From: Lachnospiraceae bacterium
GTDB taxonomy: Bacteria > Bacillota > Clostridia > Lachnospirales > Lachnospiraceae
Assembly: GCA_900754855.1 (NCBI GenBank)
Contig: CAAEEI010000154.1
Location: 1-13,625 of the forward strand
Reading direction: 5' to 3'
DNA: 13,625 nucleotides
Shown piece after piece: positions 7,081 through 13,625 of this stretch. Under the pieces are notes generated by a model. The model made no database searches and was not told the origin of the DNA. It saw nothing but the letters and a program-made list of their open reading frames with translations. Numbering within the stretch: the first letter of the stretch is position 1; the number at the start of each line of letters is the position of its first letter. The translations under genes and the position numbers were made by a program.

Positions 7081-7962
7081 TCACCTCCTGCCTGCTGTTT
7101 CCCGGGGAAACATCCATAAATATAAATCCTCCAGATGCGGTGTCGCCGGTTGGGAATTATCCGTACAGGGTTCTTCTGCAAGATAACGGATTGCTATCTG
7201 ATTTTTCTCTTCATTACGAAGATTTACAATCTGGAGTTTACGCTCATATTCTGGCAGACAAGCCATCGGAATGCGCGCAGTCCATACCTTTTTGTCGATT
7301 ATTTTTACCAGTTCTTCCGTCGTTCCTTTCGCAATAAGCCTTCCCTCTTTCATCACCGCATTCTGGTTGGCGATATATTCTACATCCGGAACAATGTGGG
7401 TGGAAATCAGAACAATCCGGTCATGGGCAAATTCCGAAAGTAAGTTCCGAAAATGCACCCTTTCTCCTGGATCAAGGCCGCTGGTCGGTTCATCCAAAAT
7501 TAAAATTTCCGGATCATTTAACAAAGCCTGTGCAATACCTACCCGGCGTTTCATTCCCCCCGACAGTTTTGCTATTTTTTTATTTCTGACCGCAGATAAC
7601 GTCAGGCGTTCCATCAGTTCATGGATTCTGCATTTACTTTCCTTTGCGTCAAGCCCCTTCAATACCGATACATATTCCAGATAATCTTTTACCGTAAATT
7701 CCGGATAGAAACCAAATTCCTGCGGAAGATACCCAAACACATCCCGATATTTTTCCTTCAACTGATTAATCGGAATGCCATCATACAGTATCTTTCCGGA
7801 GGAAGGTTTCATAATCCCTGCAATCATGCGCATCAGGGTTGTTTTTCCTGCACCATTGGCCCCCAGTAATCCCCATACGCCTGGTGTGATACGTAAAGAA
7901 ATGTCGTCCACCGCTACAATATCTCTGAACTTTTTTGTAATATGTTCTATACATAATTCCAT
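7081..7962 (-). CDS. ABC transporter ATP-binding protein (ABC-2 / CcmA type), 293 aa
   Basis: The ATPase of an ABC-2 exporter. It has Walker A GANGAGKTT (34-42), Q-loop Q81 in GYLPQEFGFYPEFTV, signature LSGGMKRR (133-140), Walker B ILILDEPTSGLDP (153-165) with catalytic E158, and switch H189 in STH. The LPQxxGxYPxFT form and SGGMKRR are typical of bacitracin, lantibiotic and Na+ exporter ATPases. About 75 residues after the core form a divergent C-terminal extension, as is common in this group. The gene starts 21 bp after the six-helix membrane protein gene, with an AAAGGAA site 8 nt before the ATG. Its stop codon overlaps the ribosome site of the permease gene, 5 bp upstream of that start. 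With the sigma factor at the head of the unit, it is probably made under the same signal as the rest. Confidence 0.95.
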   Translation of the reverse strand: MELCIEHITKKFRDIVAVDDISLRITPGVWGLLGANGAGKTTLMRMIAGIMKPSSGKILYDGIPINQLKEKYRDVFGYLPQEFGFYPEFTVKDYLEYVSVLKGLDAKESKCRIHELMERLTLSAVRNKKIAKLSGGMKRRVGIAQALLNDPEILILDEPTSGLDPGERVHFRNLLSEFAHDRIVLISTHIVPDVEYIANQNAVMKEGRLIAKGTTEELVKIIDKKVWTARIPMACLPEYERKLQIVNLRNEEKNQIAIRYLAEEPCTDNSQPATPHLEDLYLWMFPRETAGRR

Positions 7963-7983
7963 ATCGTTTTCCTTTCCGCCCTG

Positions 7984-8757
7984 TCAGGCAATTTGCATTT
8001 CCGTATAGTATGAATGCCGGCTAATATAGTGAAACTGCTTTATACAAAAAGCAACAAGGAACAGACATACTGCCAGCCATCTTACGGAAAAAGACTGTTG
8101 CAATAAAACTTCATACTGCCCGGGGAGACCTGAAATTATGATGATGAACAATAAACATAATCCCATACTGCCGTACAGAAAATGTTTTGGTGTAAAATGT
8201 CCCAGCATAAACAGACATCCGCTGCTTACTAACAGAAAGGGGAAACATAAATATAAAATAATACTGTCTGCCTGCAGGGAAGTTTTTATGATCGTCGTCA
8301 AAAAAATCCCACTCATCATAATCATATCTCCAATGAAGAGCATCATTAATTTTGCCATAAGTAATTTTACGGAGGAAAACCGGGTTGCCGCTTCAATTTC
8401 CTGCATTTGATAACGGACAGAACGATAGATAAATGGTAAGGCAGTCATAAAAACCAGAACCGACAGGCAAAATATCAGCTTTGCCACAAACTGCGGGCTC
8501 TCCCTGTAATGATACAAACAGGTAAGCAGGTAACTGATTATCGCTAAAAGTATCCCCTGGATTCCCCAGATTTTCCATCCAATATATCTGGTTTGCATAA
8601 GCAGAAAACGAAGAAACGAAAAACGCCCTCTTTTTTTCTTCTGAACAAGCTCCTCCCTTACAAGCCAAATCGTTTCTTCGAAATGTTTTTCTCTTCCTGT
8701 AGGACAGGGCTGGTGCAATGCTCGTTTTAATTTCTTTTCCACATCCTGTTCTTTCAC
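7984..8757 (-). CDS. Six-helix membrane protein, possible anti-sigma factor
   Basis: I do not recognise a named family. The 257-residue product has a charged cytoplasmic N-terminal region of about 55 residues (MKEQDVEKKLKRALHQPCP... to the basic KKKRGRF near 40-46) and then about six membrane helices (roughly 62-82, 92-112, 131-158, 165-185, 190-208, 222-240). It starts at a GTG that overlaps the sigma-factor stop as GTGA (4 bp shared), with a GGAGG site inside the sigma gene, so the two are translationally coupled. Known anti-sigma factors are usually placed and coupled this way, with a cytoplasmic N-terminal sigma-binding part, which is why I suggest that role. It lacks the HxxxCxxC motif of zinc anti-sigma factors; only an isolated H15/C18 is seen. 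Alternatively it could be a third ABC-2 membrane subunit. Role is inference. Confidence 0.8.
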   Translation of the reverse strand: MKEQDVEKKLKRALHQPCPTGREKHFEETIWLVREELVQKKKRGRFSFLRFLLMQTRYIGWKIWGIQGILLAIISYLLTCLYHYRESPQFVAKLIFCLSVLVFMTALPFIYRSVRYQMQEIEAATRFSSVKLLMAKLMMLFIGDMIMMSGIFLTTIIKTSLQADSIILYLCFPFLLVSSGCLFMLGHFTPKHFLYGSMGLCLLFIIIISGLPGQYEVLLQQSFSVRWLAVCLFLVAFCIKQFHYISRHSYYTEMQIA

Positions 8758-9293
8758 AACACTCCTCCTTTCTCCATTTCCTTTTTTATTTTCTTCAGAG
8801 CAGAACGTAATCTGGATTGTACTGTTCTTAACGGCAGATCTGCCACCTGTGCAATTTCTCGGAGAGTCAGATCCTGTCCAAACCGCAAAATAATAATTTC
8901 CTGCAAATCTGTTGGCAAATTTTTGATCAGCTTTTTTACCACCATATCCGATTGTACATCCTCAAATCCTGGTTCCCAGTATACCGATTCGGCGCTCACT
9001 TCTTCTAACGCTACATCCTTCCAATATCTCTTTCTTTGCATATCAATACATGTATTGGCAGCAATCTGATATAAAAACGGCTTAAATCTGCCCCTATGTG
9101 TATATCGGTCGAAATAGCGAATTACTTTTAAAAAGGTTTCCTGCGCAGCGTCCTCGGCAAGCGAACGGTTTGGCGCATGCCAGAGACAATAACGCAAAAT
9201 TTCAGGATAAAATATTCCTATTAATTCGTCTGCCGCATTGCGGTCTCCCTGCTCCATTCTTTTTATTAATTGATCTTCGGGCGGCAATATCAT
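8754..9293 (-). CDS. ECF-like sigma-70 family RNA polymerase sigma factor
   Basis: An alternative sigma factor of 179 residues with only regions 2 and 4, as in the extracytoplasmic-function group. Region 2 spans about 20-90, with AEDAAQETFLKVIRYFDRY (46-64) and FKPFLYQIAANTCIDMQRK (70-88). Region 4 is near 124-170, with LPTDLQEIIILRF and the helix-turn-helix LTLREIAQVADLPLRTVQSR. The start is uncertain. The ATG at 9293 follows an AGGGGGA purine run with almost no spacing, whereas the in-frame TTG at 9287 (third codon) is about 7 nt from the same run and still leaves the family-like PPEDQLIKRMEQGD opening. The stop overlaps the GTG of the membrane protein gene. It is the first gene of a sigma / membrane protein / ATPase / permease unit and probably controls it. 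The target promoter cannot be read from the window. Confidence 0.93.
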   Translation of the reverse strand: MILPPEDQLIKRMEQGDRNAADELIGIFYPEILRYCLWHAPNRSLAEDAAQETFLKVIRYFDRYTHRGRFKPFLYQIAANTCIDMQRKRYWKDVALEEVSAESVYWEPGFEDVQSDMVVKKLIKNLPTDLQEIIILRFGQDLTLREIAQVADLPLRTVQSRLRSALKKIKKEMEKGGVL

Positions 9294-9311
9294 TCCCCCT
9301 AAGAGCGTCCC

Positions 9312-9340
9312 CTTATATATATAACGAACTACACTTCCAA
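9312..9340 (-). promoter_or_regulatory. Sigma-A-like promoter of the sigma/ABC-2 operon
   Basis: On the minus strand TTGGAA (9335-9340, four of six) and TATAAG (9312-9317, five of six) are separated by exactly 17 bp, inside an alternating TA run. The start point would be near 9305, leaving only about 12 nt of leader before the ATG at 9293. I see no GGAAC plus CGTC pair at ECF spacing, so self-recognition by the sigma factor is not evident. Confidence 0.5.
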
Positions 9341-9583
9341 AATGATTGTGTATTTTTTGTTTTTATTTCTTATCTGTACAGGGCATCGTGAAAAATATAG
9401 AATATGATCAAAAGAGAAACCCGTCACCGAAACCAACATGATGTTCATGATACCAATTCCGGCTGCATATAGCACGGAAATAAACAAGACATCCAGATAA
9501 CAAAAGAGCTGCCACACAAAACAGCGCAACTTCTTTTTCTTGTTTGCCCTGTCATTGTGGTGACAGCTCTTTATCTCAAGCAC
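9329..9583 (-). pseudogene. Possible remnant of a MacB/FtsX-type permease gene
   Basis: An 84-codon frame with a GTG start and no convincing ribosome site lies in the gap between galM and the sigma gene. Residues encoded at 9422-9460 read GIGIMNIMLVSVT, preceded by a hydrophobic stretch (VLFISVLYAA). This is the hallmark segment of MacB-type permeases, where it is normally followed by ERTREIG; here it is followed by unrelated GFSFDHILYFS. Only some 20-25 residues resemble the family. Both ends overlap other elements: the gal 3' hairpin on one side and the sigma promoter -35 on the other. Most likely a decayed fragment, but a small single-helix protein or chance resemblance remains possible. 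Confidence 0.4.
9499..9572 (-). terminator. Terminator-like structure after galM
   Basis: Arms at 9560-9572 and 9503-9515 form 13 bp (one G-U) on the minus-strand transcript and are followed by UUUUGUU. The loop of 44 nt is unusually long. The 5' arm can instead fold locally as CTGTCA/TGACAG (9549-9566) with a 6-nt loop, so two mutually exclusive folds exist. It probably ends the gal transcript, perhaps inefficiently. Confidence 0.45.
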
Positions 9584-9617
9584 ATGTATGACTATTCGTT
9601 TAGATTCATTTGCCCAA

Positions 9618-10661
9618 CTACTCTTTTACGGAAAATTGATAAATGGTTGTTTTGTCATAAACCTCACCGGCTTTTAATACCGGAGCCTCAAATGCAGGAC
9701 AATTCACTGCATTAGGGATAAACTGGGTTTCCATACAAAATGCAGTTCTTGGCGTATAGGAGGCACCGCCTTTTCCCGCCGGAAGATCATTGAGGAAATT
9801 ACCGGTATATAACTGCATGCCTGGCATATCCGATTTCACTTCCAGTTGAATACCGGTTTTTGCGCAGTCTGCCTGTGCAAAAGTACGCATTCCAAAACCT
9901 TCGATAATATAATGATGGTCATAGCCTGCCGCCAAAGCAATCTGTTCATCTTCTGCATCCCAGCGATCAGCCAGCGCAGTAGAAGTGCGGAAATCCAGAG
10001 GCGTTCCTTCCAGTGAGACTACACGTCCATCCGGCGCATGGGTCTCTGTAACCGGAGTAAAGTATCCTGCATGAATCTTTAATTTCTGCTCTCCCACACT
10101 TCCGGAATCATGTCCTCCCAGATTAAAATAGGCATGGTTGGAAAGATTACATAAGGTCGTTTCACTGGCAGAGGCACGATAATGTAAAGATAAGGCGCCA
10201 TCCTGCAGGAAATAAGTAACCTCTGCTTTCAATACTCCCGGATAGCCTTCTTCTCCATCCTCGCTGATACAGGATAAACGAAGGCCTTCCTCTGTTTCCT
10301 CCGCCTGCCATATTTTCCGGTCAAATCCCGTATAACCACCATGCAGCTGACAAATATCATTTTCATTCCAGGTCAGCGTAACTAATTTTTCATCCAGAAA
10401 AATGTCTCCCTTCACGGTACGATTGGCGCTTCTGCCCAATAAAGCGCCGATATAGCAGGTCTGCTTCTCATAATCTTCTACATGGTCAAACCCCAGCACT
10501 ACATCCGTAGGATTACCCTCTTTATCCGGCACTACGACTGATTGGATAATTCCGCCCAGAGTCAGTACCGCTACCTGACAGTCCCCATCCTGTAATATGA
10601 ACCGGGTTACCGCCTCATTATTTTTCGTATATCCGAAAATACCTGATGTGATCTTCATCAT
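9618..10661 (-). CDS. galM: Aldose 1-epimerase (galactose mutarotase)
   Basis: Interconverts beta- and alpha-D-galactose, feeding the alpha anomer to galactokinase in the cytoplasm. The 347-residue length is normal. Visible family marks are GALLGRSANR (72-81), LHGGYTGFDRKIW (106-118, including active-site H107), LSNHAYFNLGG (173-183, with the general-acid H176), GYDHHYI (246-252) and CMETQFIPNAVN (309 onward, with general base E311). These correspond to His96, His170 and Glu304 of the Lactococcus enzyme. Two consecutive ATG codons begin the gene; the GGAGGA site is about 6 nt before the first and 9 before the second, so either could serve. It is the last gene of the gal operon, 53 bp after galE, and is followed by a terminator-like structure. 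Confidence 0.97.
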   Translation of the reverse strand: MMKITSGIFGYTKNNEAVTRFILQDGDCQVAVLTLGGIIQSVVVPDKEGNPTDVVLGFDHVEDYEKQTCYIGALLGRSANRTVKGDIFLDEKLVTLTWNENDICQLHGGYTGFDRKIWQAEETEEGLRLSCISEDGEEGYPGVLKAEVTYFLQDGALSLHYRASASETTLCNLSNHAYFNLGGHDSGSVGEQKLKIHAGYFTPVTETHAPDGRVVSLEGTPLDFRTSTALADRWDAEDEQIALAAGYDHHYIIEGFGMRTFAQADCAKTGIQLEVKSDMPGMQLYTGNFLNDLPAGKGGASYTPRTAFCMETQFIPNAVNCPAFEAPVLKAGEVYDKTTIYQFSVKE

Positions 10662-10714
10662 TCCATTCCTCCGATTTTCTTCTTTTCTTCTGCTTTATTG
10701 TTCCTGTAGCGTTT

Positions 10715-11686
10715 TTATCGCTGGATATAAAAATTCCATGCAGTTTGAATAATTTCATGAACATCGGTATATTCCGGTTTCCATCCAAGAACCTCTAAAG
10801 CTTTCTGATTATTGGCAATCAGTTTGGCCGGATCGCCCGCCCGTCTTCCACAAAGTTCTACTTTGATGTCCTTTCCGGTTACATCCTTTGCCGCATTGAT
10901 AATTTCCAGAACAGAATATCCTTCGCCATTACCCAGATTAATGATCTGAGACTGATTTTCGGTCTGCAAATATTCCATTGCGCGAATATGTGCGTCTGCC
11001 AGATCACAGACATGAATATAATCACGAATACAGGTTCCGTCTTTTGTATCATAATCTGTACCAAATACGCTGATAGCCTCTCTTTTTCCCAGAGGAACCT
11101 GCAAAATTAATGGAATCAGATGGGTTTCCGGATCATGCAGTTCACCGATTTTTCCATTTGGATGAGCGCCACAGGCATTGAAATAACGCAAGGCAACATA
11201 ATGCATTCCATAGGCCACTTCACACCATTTCATAATTTTTTCCATCGTCAGCTTTGTCTCGCCATAAGGATTCGTCGGTACGGTGGCATCCGTTTCTTCA
11301 ATCGGAATACGCTCCGGCTCCCCATAGGTTGCCGCAGTAGAAGAAAATACGATATATTTTACATTATGTTCTTTCATGACTTCCAGAAGAACAATCATTC
11401 CGTATACATTATTATTAAAATATTCCAGCGGTTCTTTCATGGATACTCCAACCAGGGAATTAGCCGCAAAATGAATGACGCCCTCGATATTTTCTTTTTC
11501 AAATACCTCATGTAAAAAAGATTTATCTCTTAAATCTCCCTGATAAAACTTTGCATCCGGATGAATCAGTTCTTTGAAACCGGTCTGCAGATTATCTACA
11601 ATAACCACATCTTTTCCACGATGAATTAATTCATAAACTGTGTGGCTGCCAATATATCCTGCACCGCCTACTACAAGTACACTCAT
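10715..11686 (-). CDS. galE: UDP-glucose 4-epimerase
   Basis: An NAD-dependent short-chain dehydrogenase family enzyme that interconverts UDP-galactose and UDP-glucose, closing the Leloir cycle and also supplying UDP-galactose for glycan synthesis. The N-terminal Rossmann motif GGAGYIG (7-13) and acidic D31 (VDNL) bind NAD. The catalytic set is T117 in FSSTAATYG, Y141 and K145 in NPYGETK (YxxxK), with T117 in place of the Ser of the E. coli enzyme, a common substitution. ALRYFNACGAHPNGKIGE and GTCIRDYIHVCDLADAH are further GalE signatures. At 323 residues it is full length. An AAAGGAGG site lies 9 nt before the ATG. It sits 70 bp downstream of galT, with a hairpin in the gap, and 53 bp upstream of galM. 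Confidence 0.98.
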   Translation of the reverse strand: MSVLVVGGAGYIGSHTVYELIHRGKDVVIVDNLQTGFKELIHPDAKFYQGDLRDKSFLHEVFEKENIEGVIHFAANSLVGVSMKEPLEYFNNNVYGMIVLLEVMKEHNVKYIVFSSTAATYGEPERIPIEETDATVPTNPYGETKLTMEKIMKWCEVAYGMHYVALRYFNACGAHPNGKIGELHDPETHLIPLILQVPLGKREAISVFGTDYDTKDGTCIRDYIHVCDLADAHIRAMEYLQTENQSQIINLGNGEGYSVLEIINAAKDVTGKDIKVELCGRRAGDPAKLIANNQKALEVLGWKPEYTDVHEIIQTAWNFYIQR

Positions 11687-11719
11687 TTTCCATATCCTCC
11701 TTTAATCCGCCAAAATCAT

Positions 11720-11747
11720 ATATCCCGCATGTTCCCCATGAGGATAT
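11720..11747 (-). other. Intercistronic hairpin between galT and galE
   Basis: On the transcript, AUAUCC (11742-11747) pairs with GGAUAU (11720-11725), and inside it CAUG pairs with CAUG around a GGGAA loop, giving 10 bp with a small 1x2 internal loop. A short UUUU run follows about 8 nt later. It may adjust the galE/galM to galK/galT message ratio or mark a processing site; it is too weak for a full terminator. Confidence 0.35.
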
Positions 11748-11756
11748 GTACGTCTT

Positions 11757-13283
11757 TTATAAAACACGCAGGAAACGATCAAATGCTTCCCTTCCTTCCG
11801 GGGTACATTTATACACACCGGCATCTTCCAGTACACGGACAAAGACTTTTCCAATCTCTTCTTCCAAAATATTCATCACATTTTCACGGGTAATTTCTTT
11901 ATATTTTGGTACAAATTCTTCTACCCATGCCACGTGCTTTTTCAATTCATCATATTCCTCTACAGGTTTCTTTTCAACCAGGCAGTCTGCCAGCAATTCC
12001 ATCTCATATTTCAAACGGGAAGGAAGAACGGCCAATCCCATAACTTCGATCAAACCAATATTCTCTTTTTTGATATGATGACAATCTTCATGCGGATGAT
12101 AGACGCCCAGAGGATATTCTTCCGTGGTGATATTATTTCGCAGAGTCAGATCCAGCTCATAAAACTCTCCCCGCTTTCTGGCGATCGGTGTGATCGTATT
12201 ATGAGGCGTATCATCCGTATAGGCATAAATAAAAGCTTCTTCATCGGTATATTCTCTCCAGCATCCCAGAATATGGTCTGCCAGATCAATTAACTGCTTT
12301 TCATCTTTTCCCTGCAAGCGAATGACTGATAAAGGCCAATGTAAAATACCTGCTTTTACATCCTCATATCCGGAAATGGTAAAAGTTTTTTCCATCTCTG
12401 CTTCTTCCATGGCAAAGGTATAATGTCCTCCCTGAAAATGATCATGCGCCAGAATGGAACCGCCTACGATAGGCAAATCTGCATTGGAGCCAAGAAAATA
12501 ATGGGGAAACTGTTTGACGAAATCAAATAATTTGACAAAAGTTTCTTTTTCAATCTTCATTGGGATATGTTCCCCGTTAAACACAATACAATGTTCGTTA
12601 TAATACACATAAGGAGAATACTGGAATCCCCACTGTTTCCCTGCGATCGTCAGAGGAATAATCCGGTGGTTCTGGCGTGCCGGATGATTCATTCTGCCGG
12701 CATATCCTTCATTTTCTCTGCAAAGCAGACACTTTGGATAGGCACTTTGTTTGGCATTACGAGCTGCCGCAATAGCCTTTGGATCTTTTTCCGGTTTGGA
12801 CAGATTAATGGTAATATCTATCTTTCCATATTCACTGTCCACTTTCCATTTTCTGTCTTTCTTAATTCTGTCTCGGCGAATATAGTTGGTATCCTGACTG
12901 AACTGATAGAAATACTCTGTTGCCTTCTCCGGATCTTTTTCCCAGAGTTCTCTGAATTTACCAATGATCTCATTGGGGCGTCCAAGTAACGCGCCCATCA
13001 ATCTGGTATCAAACAAATCTTTTGTCACAATATCATCACTATCAATAAGCCCCAGTGCATATGCCTCCTCTGTCATTTCTTCCAGAATGACCTCCAGCCG
13101 TTTTTCCTCTTCTATTTCACTATCTTTATATTCATCCAGCTTAAATATATCCAGAAGGGTATTGATCGTATAAATTTCATCCTCCGGCTCAAGCAGATGT
13201 TTCTTCAATCCATAATGCACCAATTGTTTGATATTTTGCTGCAGACGCATCATGTTATTGATCATTTTTCTTTCTTTTTCCAT
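11757..13283 (-). CDS. galT: Galactose-1-phosphate uridylyltransferase, class 2 (Firmicutes type)
   Basis: Transfers UMP from UDP-glucose to galactose-1-phosphate, giving UDP-galactose and glucose-1-phosphate. At 508 residues it belongs to the long GalT class of low-GC Gram-positives, not the ~350-residue E. coli class. The catalytic region is GGSILAHDHFQGGHYTF (274-290). H280-x-H282-x-Q284 stands where the E. coli class has HPHxQ, with the second His the likely nucleophile. A CLLC pair (C185, C188) lies before NHPARQNHRIIPL, possibly metal-binding. The N-terminal ~150 residues are helical and charged, as usual in this class. The start ATG at 13283 has a GAGGAG site 9 nt upstream; the next in-frame ATG (codon 7) has none. 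It starts 26 bp after the galK stop and precedes galE by 70 bp. Confidence 0.97.
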   Translation of the reverse strand: MEKERKMINNMMRLQQNIKQLVHYGLKKHLLEPEDEIYTINTLLDIFKLDEYKDSEIEEEKRLEVILEEMTEEAYALGLIDSDDIVTKDLFDTRLMGALLGRPNEIIGKFRELWEKDPEKATEYFYQFSQDTNYIRRDRIKKDRKWKVDSEYGKIDITINLSKPEKDPKAIAAARNAKQSAYPKCLLCRENEGYAGRMNHPARQNHRIIPLTIAGKQWGFQYSPYVYYNEHCIVFNGEHIPMKIEKETFVKLFDFVKQFPHYFLGSNADLPIVGGSILAHDHFQGGHYTFAMEEAEMEKTFTISGYEDVKAGILHWPLSVIRLQGKDEKQLIDLADHILGCWREYTDEEAFIYAYTDDTPHNTITPIARKRGEFYELDLTLRNNITTEEYPLGVYHPHEDCHHIKKENIGLIEVMGLAVLPSRLKYEMELLADCLVEKKPVEEYDELKKHVAWVEEFVPKYKEITRENVMNILEEEIGKVFVRVLEDAGVYKCTPEGREAFDRFLRVL

Positions 13284-13309
13284 GATTCCTTACTCCTCAT
13301 CATCGTGAT

Positions 13310-13625
13310 TTACAGTACTTTTATTCCACCATATTTACGAACTTTCAAGACAAGGCAGGAACCTTCTCCAAAGACATGCTCCAGATTTTTCTTATATTCG
13401 TCTACCAGATCATTTGGTACAAACGCCTGAATCGTGCCGGCAAAGCCACCGCCATGGACACGCCATGCCCCTTTTCCTTTTAAAACTCTGTCGCTGACCG
13501 CCAGTCCAATGGACACACTCTGGTTATGAACATCCTGAGATGTATATACATTCTGTAAATATTTATAAGAAGAATCACCTGATTCAATTAACAGGGACTT
13601 AAAGTTCTCAAATTCTCCTGCCTCC
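13310..13625 (-). CDS. galK: Galactokinase, C-terminal part (5' end beyond window)
   Basis: The last 104 codons of a gene that enters from the right edge; no start codon is in the window. The product phosphorylates alpha-D-galactose at C1 using ATP, the committed step of the Leloir pathway. It is a GHMP-family kinase, recognised by the third GHMP motif GGGFAGTIQAFVP near the C-terminus, after AWRVH, the usual galactokinase context (ARMTGGGFGG in E. coli). The motif reads FAG instead of the commoner FGG. The preceding VHNQSVSIGLAVSDRVL matches the region where other galactokinases recognise the end of the kinase core. Its stop lies 26 bp before galT, so it is the first visible gene of the gal operon. 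Confidence 0.93.
   Translation of the reverse strand, partial: EAGEFENFKSLLIESGDSSYKYLQNVYTSQDVHNQSVSIGLAVSDRVLKGKGAWRVHGGGFAGTIQAFVPNDLVDEYKKNLEHVFGEGSCLVLKVRKYGGIKVL

Noticed and set aside
7076..7117. An upstream in-frame ATG for the ABC-2 permease at 7117
   Set aside because: It lies inside the ATPase gene without a ribosome site, while the ATG at 7075 has an excellent AGGAGGTGA at proper distance.
8754..9293. An ECF-type autoregulatory promoter (GGAAC plus CGTC) before the sigma gene
   Set aside because: A GGAAGT is present at the right area, but the only CGT downstream is six bases away, which is not ECF spacing; a sigma-A-like promoter fits better.
13310..13516. A separate 68-codon gene beginning at a GTG at 13516
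   Set aside because: The frame continues open to the right edge with galactokinase-like sequence, so the GTG is an internal valine of galK.

Overview
All thirteen recognisable protein genes in this window lie on the minus strand, so transcription runs from high to low coordinates. The moderate-to-low GC content, strong AGGAGG-type ribosome binding sites, a class-2 (Firmicutes-type) GalT, an OGG1-type 8-oxoguanine glycosylase and a clostridial-looking FtsX permease point to an anaerobic Gram-positive Firmicute. A Lachnospiraceae-like gut clostridium is my best inference; no rRNA or taxonomic marker is present to prove it.

Region A (13625 to 9618) is a Leloir-pathway operon in the order galK (3' part only), galT, galE, galM. 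GalM supplies alpha-D-galactose, GalK phosphorylates it, GalT exchanges it onto UDP, and GalE converts UDP-galactose to UDP-glucose. A 28-nt hairpin lies between galT and galE. A terminator-like structure follows galM.

Region B (9617 to 9294) is a 324-bp gap. It holds the gal 3' structure, a short reading frame with what looks like an in-frame MacB permease motif (a probable gene remnant), and a sigma-A-like promoter about 12 nt from the next start codon.

Region C (9293 to 5828) is a tightly packed four-gene unit: an ECF-like sigma factor, a six-helix membrane protein overlapping it by 4 bp, an ABC-2 ATPase and an ABC-2 permease. The arrangement suggests a signal-controlled exporter, with the membrane protein as the candidate sigma regulator. 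This is the most likely under-described system in the window.

Region D (5616 to 4777) is a single OGG1-family DNA glycosylase with its own extended -10 promoter. Region E (4709 to 2013) is a MacB/LolD-type ATPase with an FtsX-type permease. No two-component regulator sits beside it within the window.

Region F (1826 to 1) is a small nitroreductase, an unrecognised acidic 188-residue protein, and a TraX-family membrane protein whose ATG abuts the previous stop codon and which runs off the left edge. The nitroreductase leader contains two copies of a 10-bp palindrome spaced exactly 20 bp apart. I see no tRNA, rRNA, CRISPR array, insertion sequence or known riboswitch.
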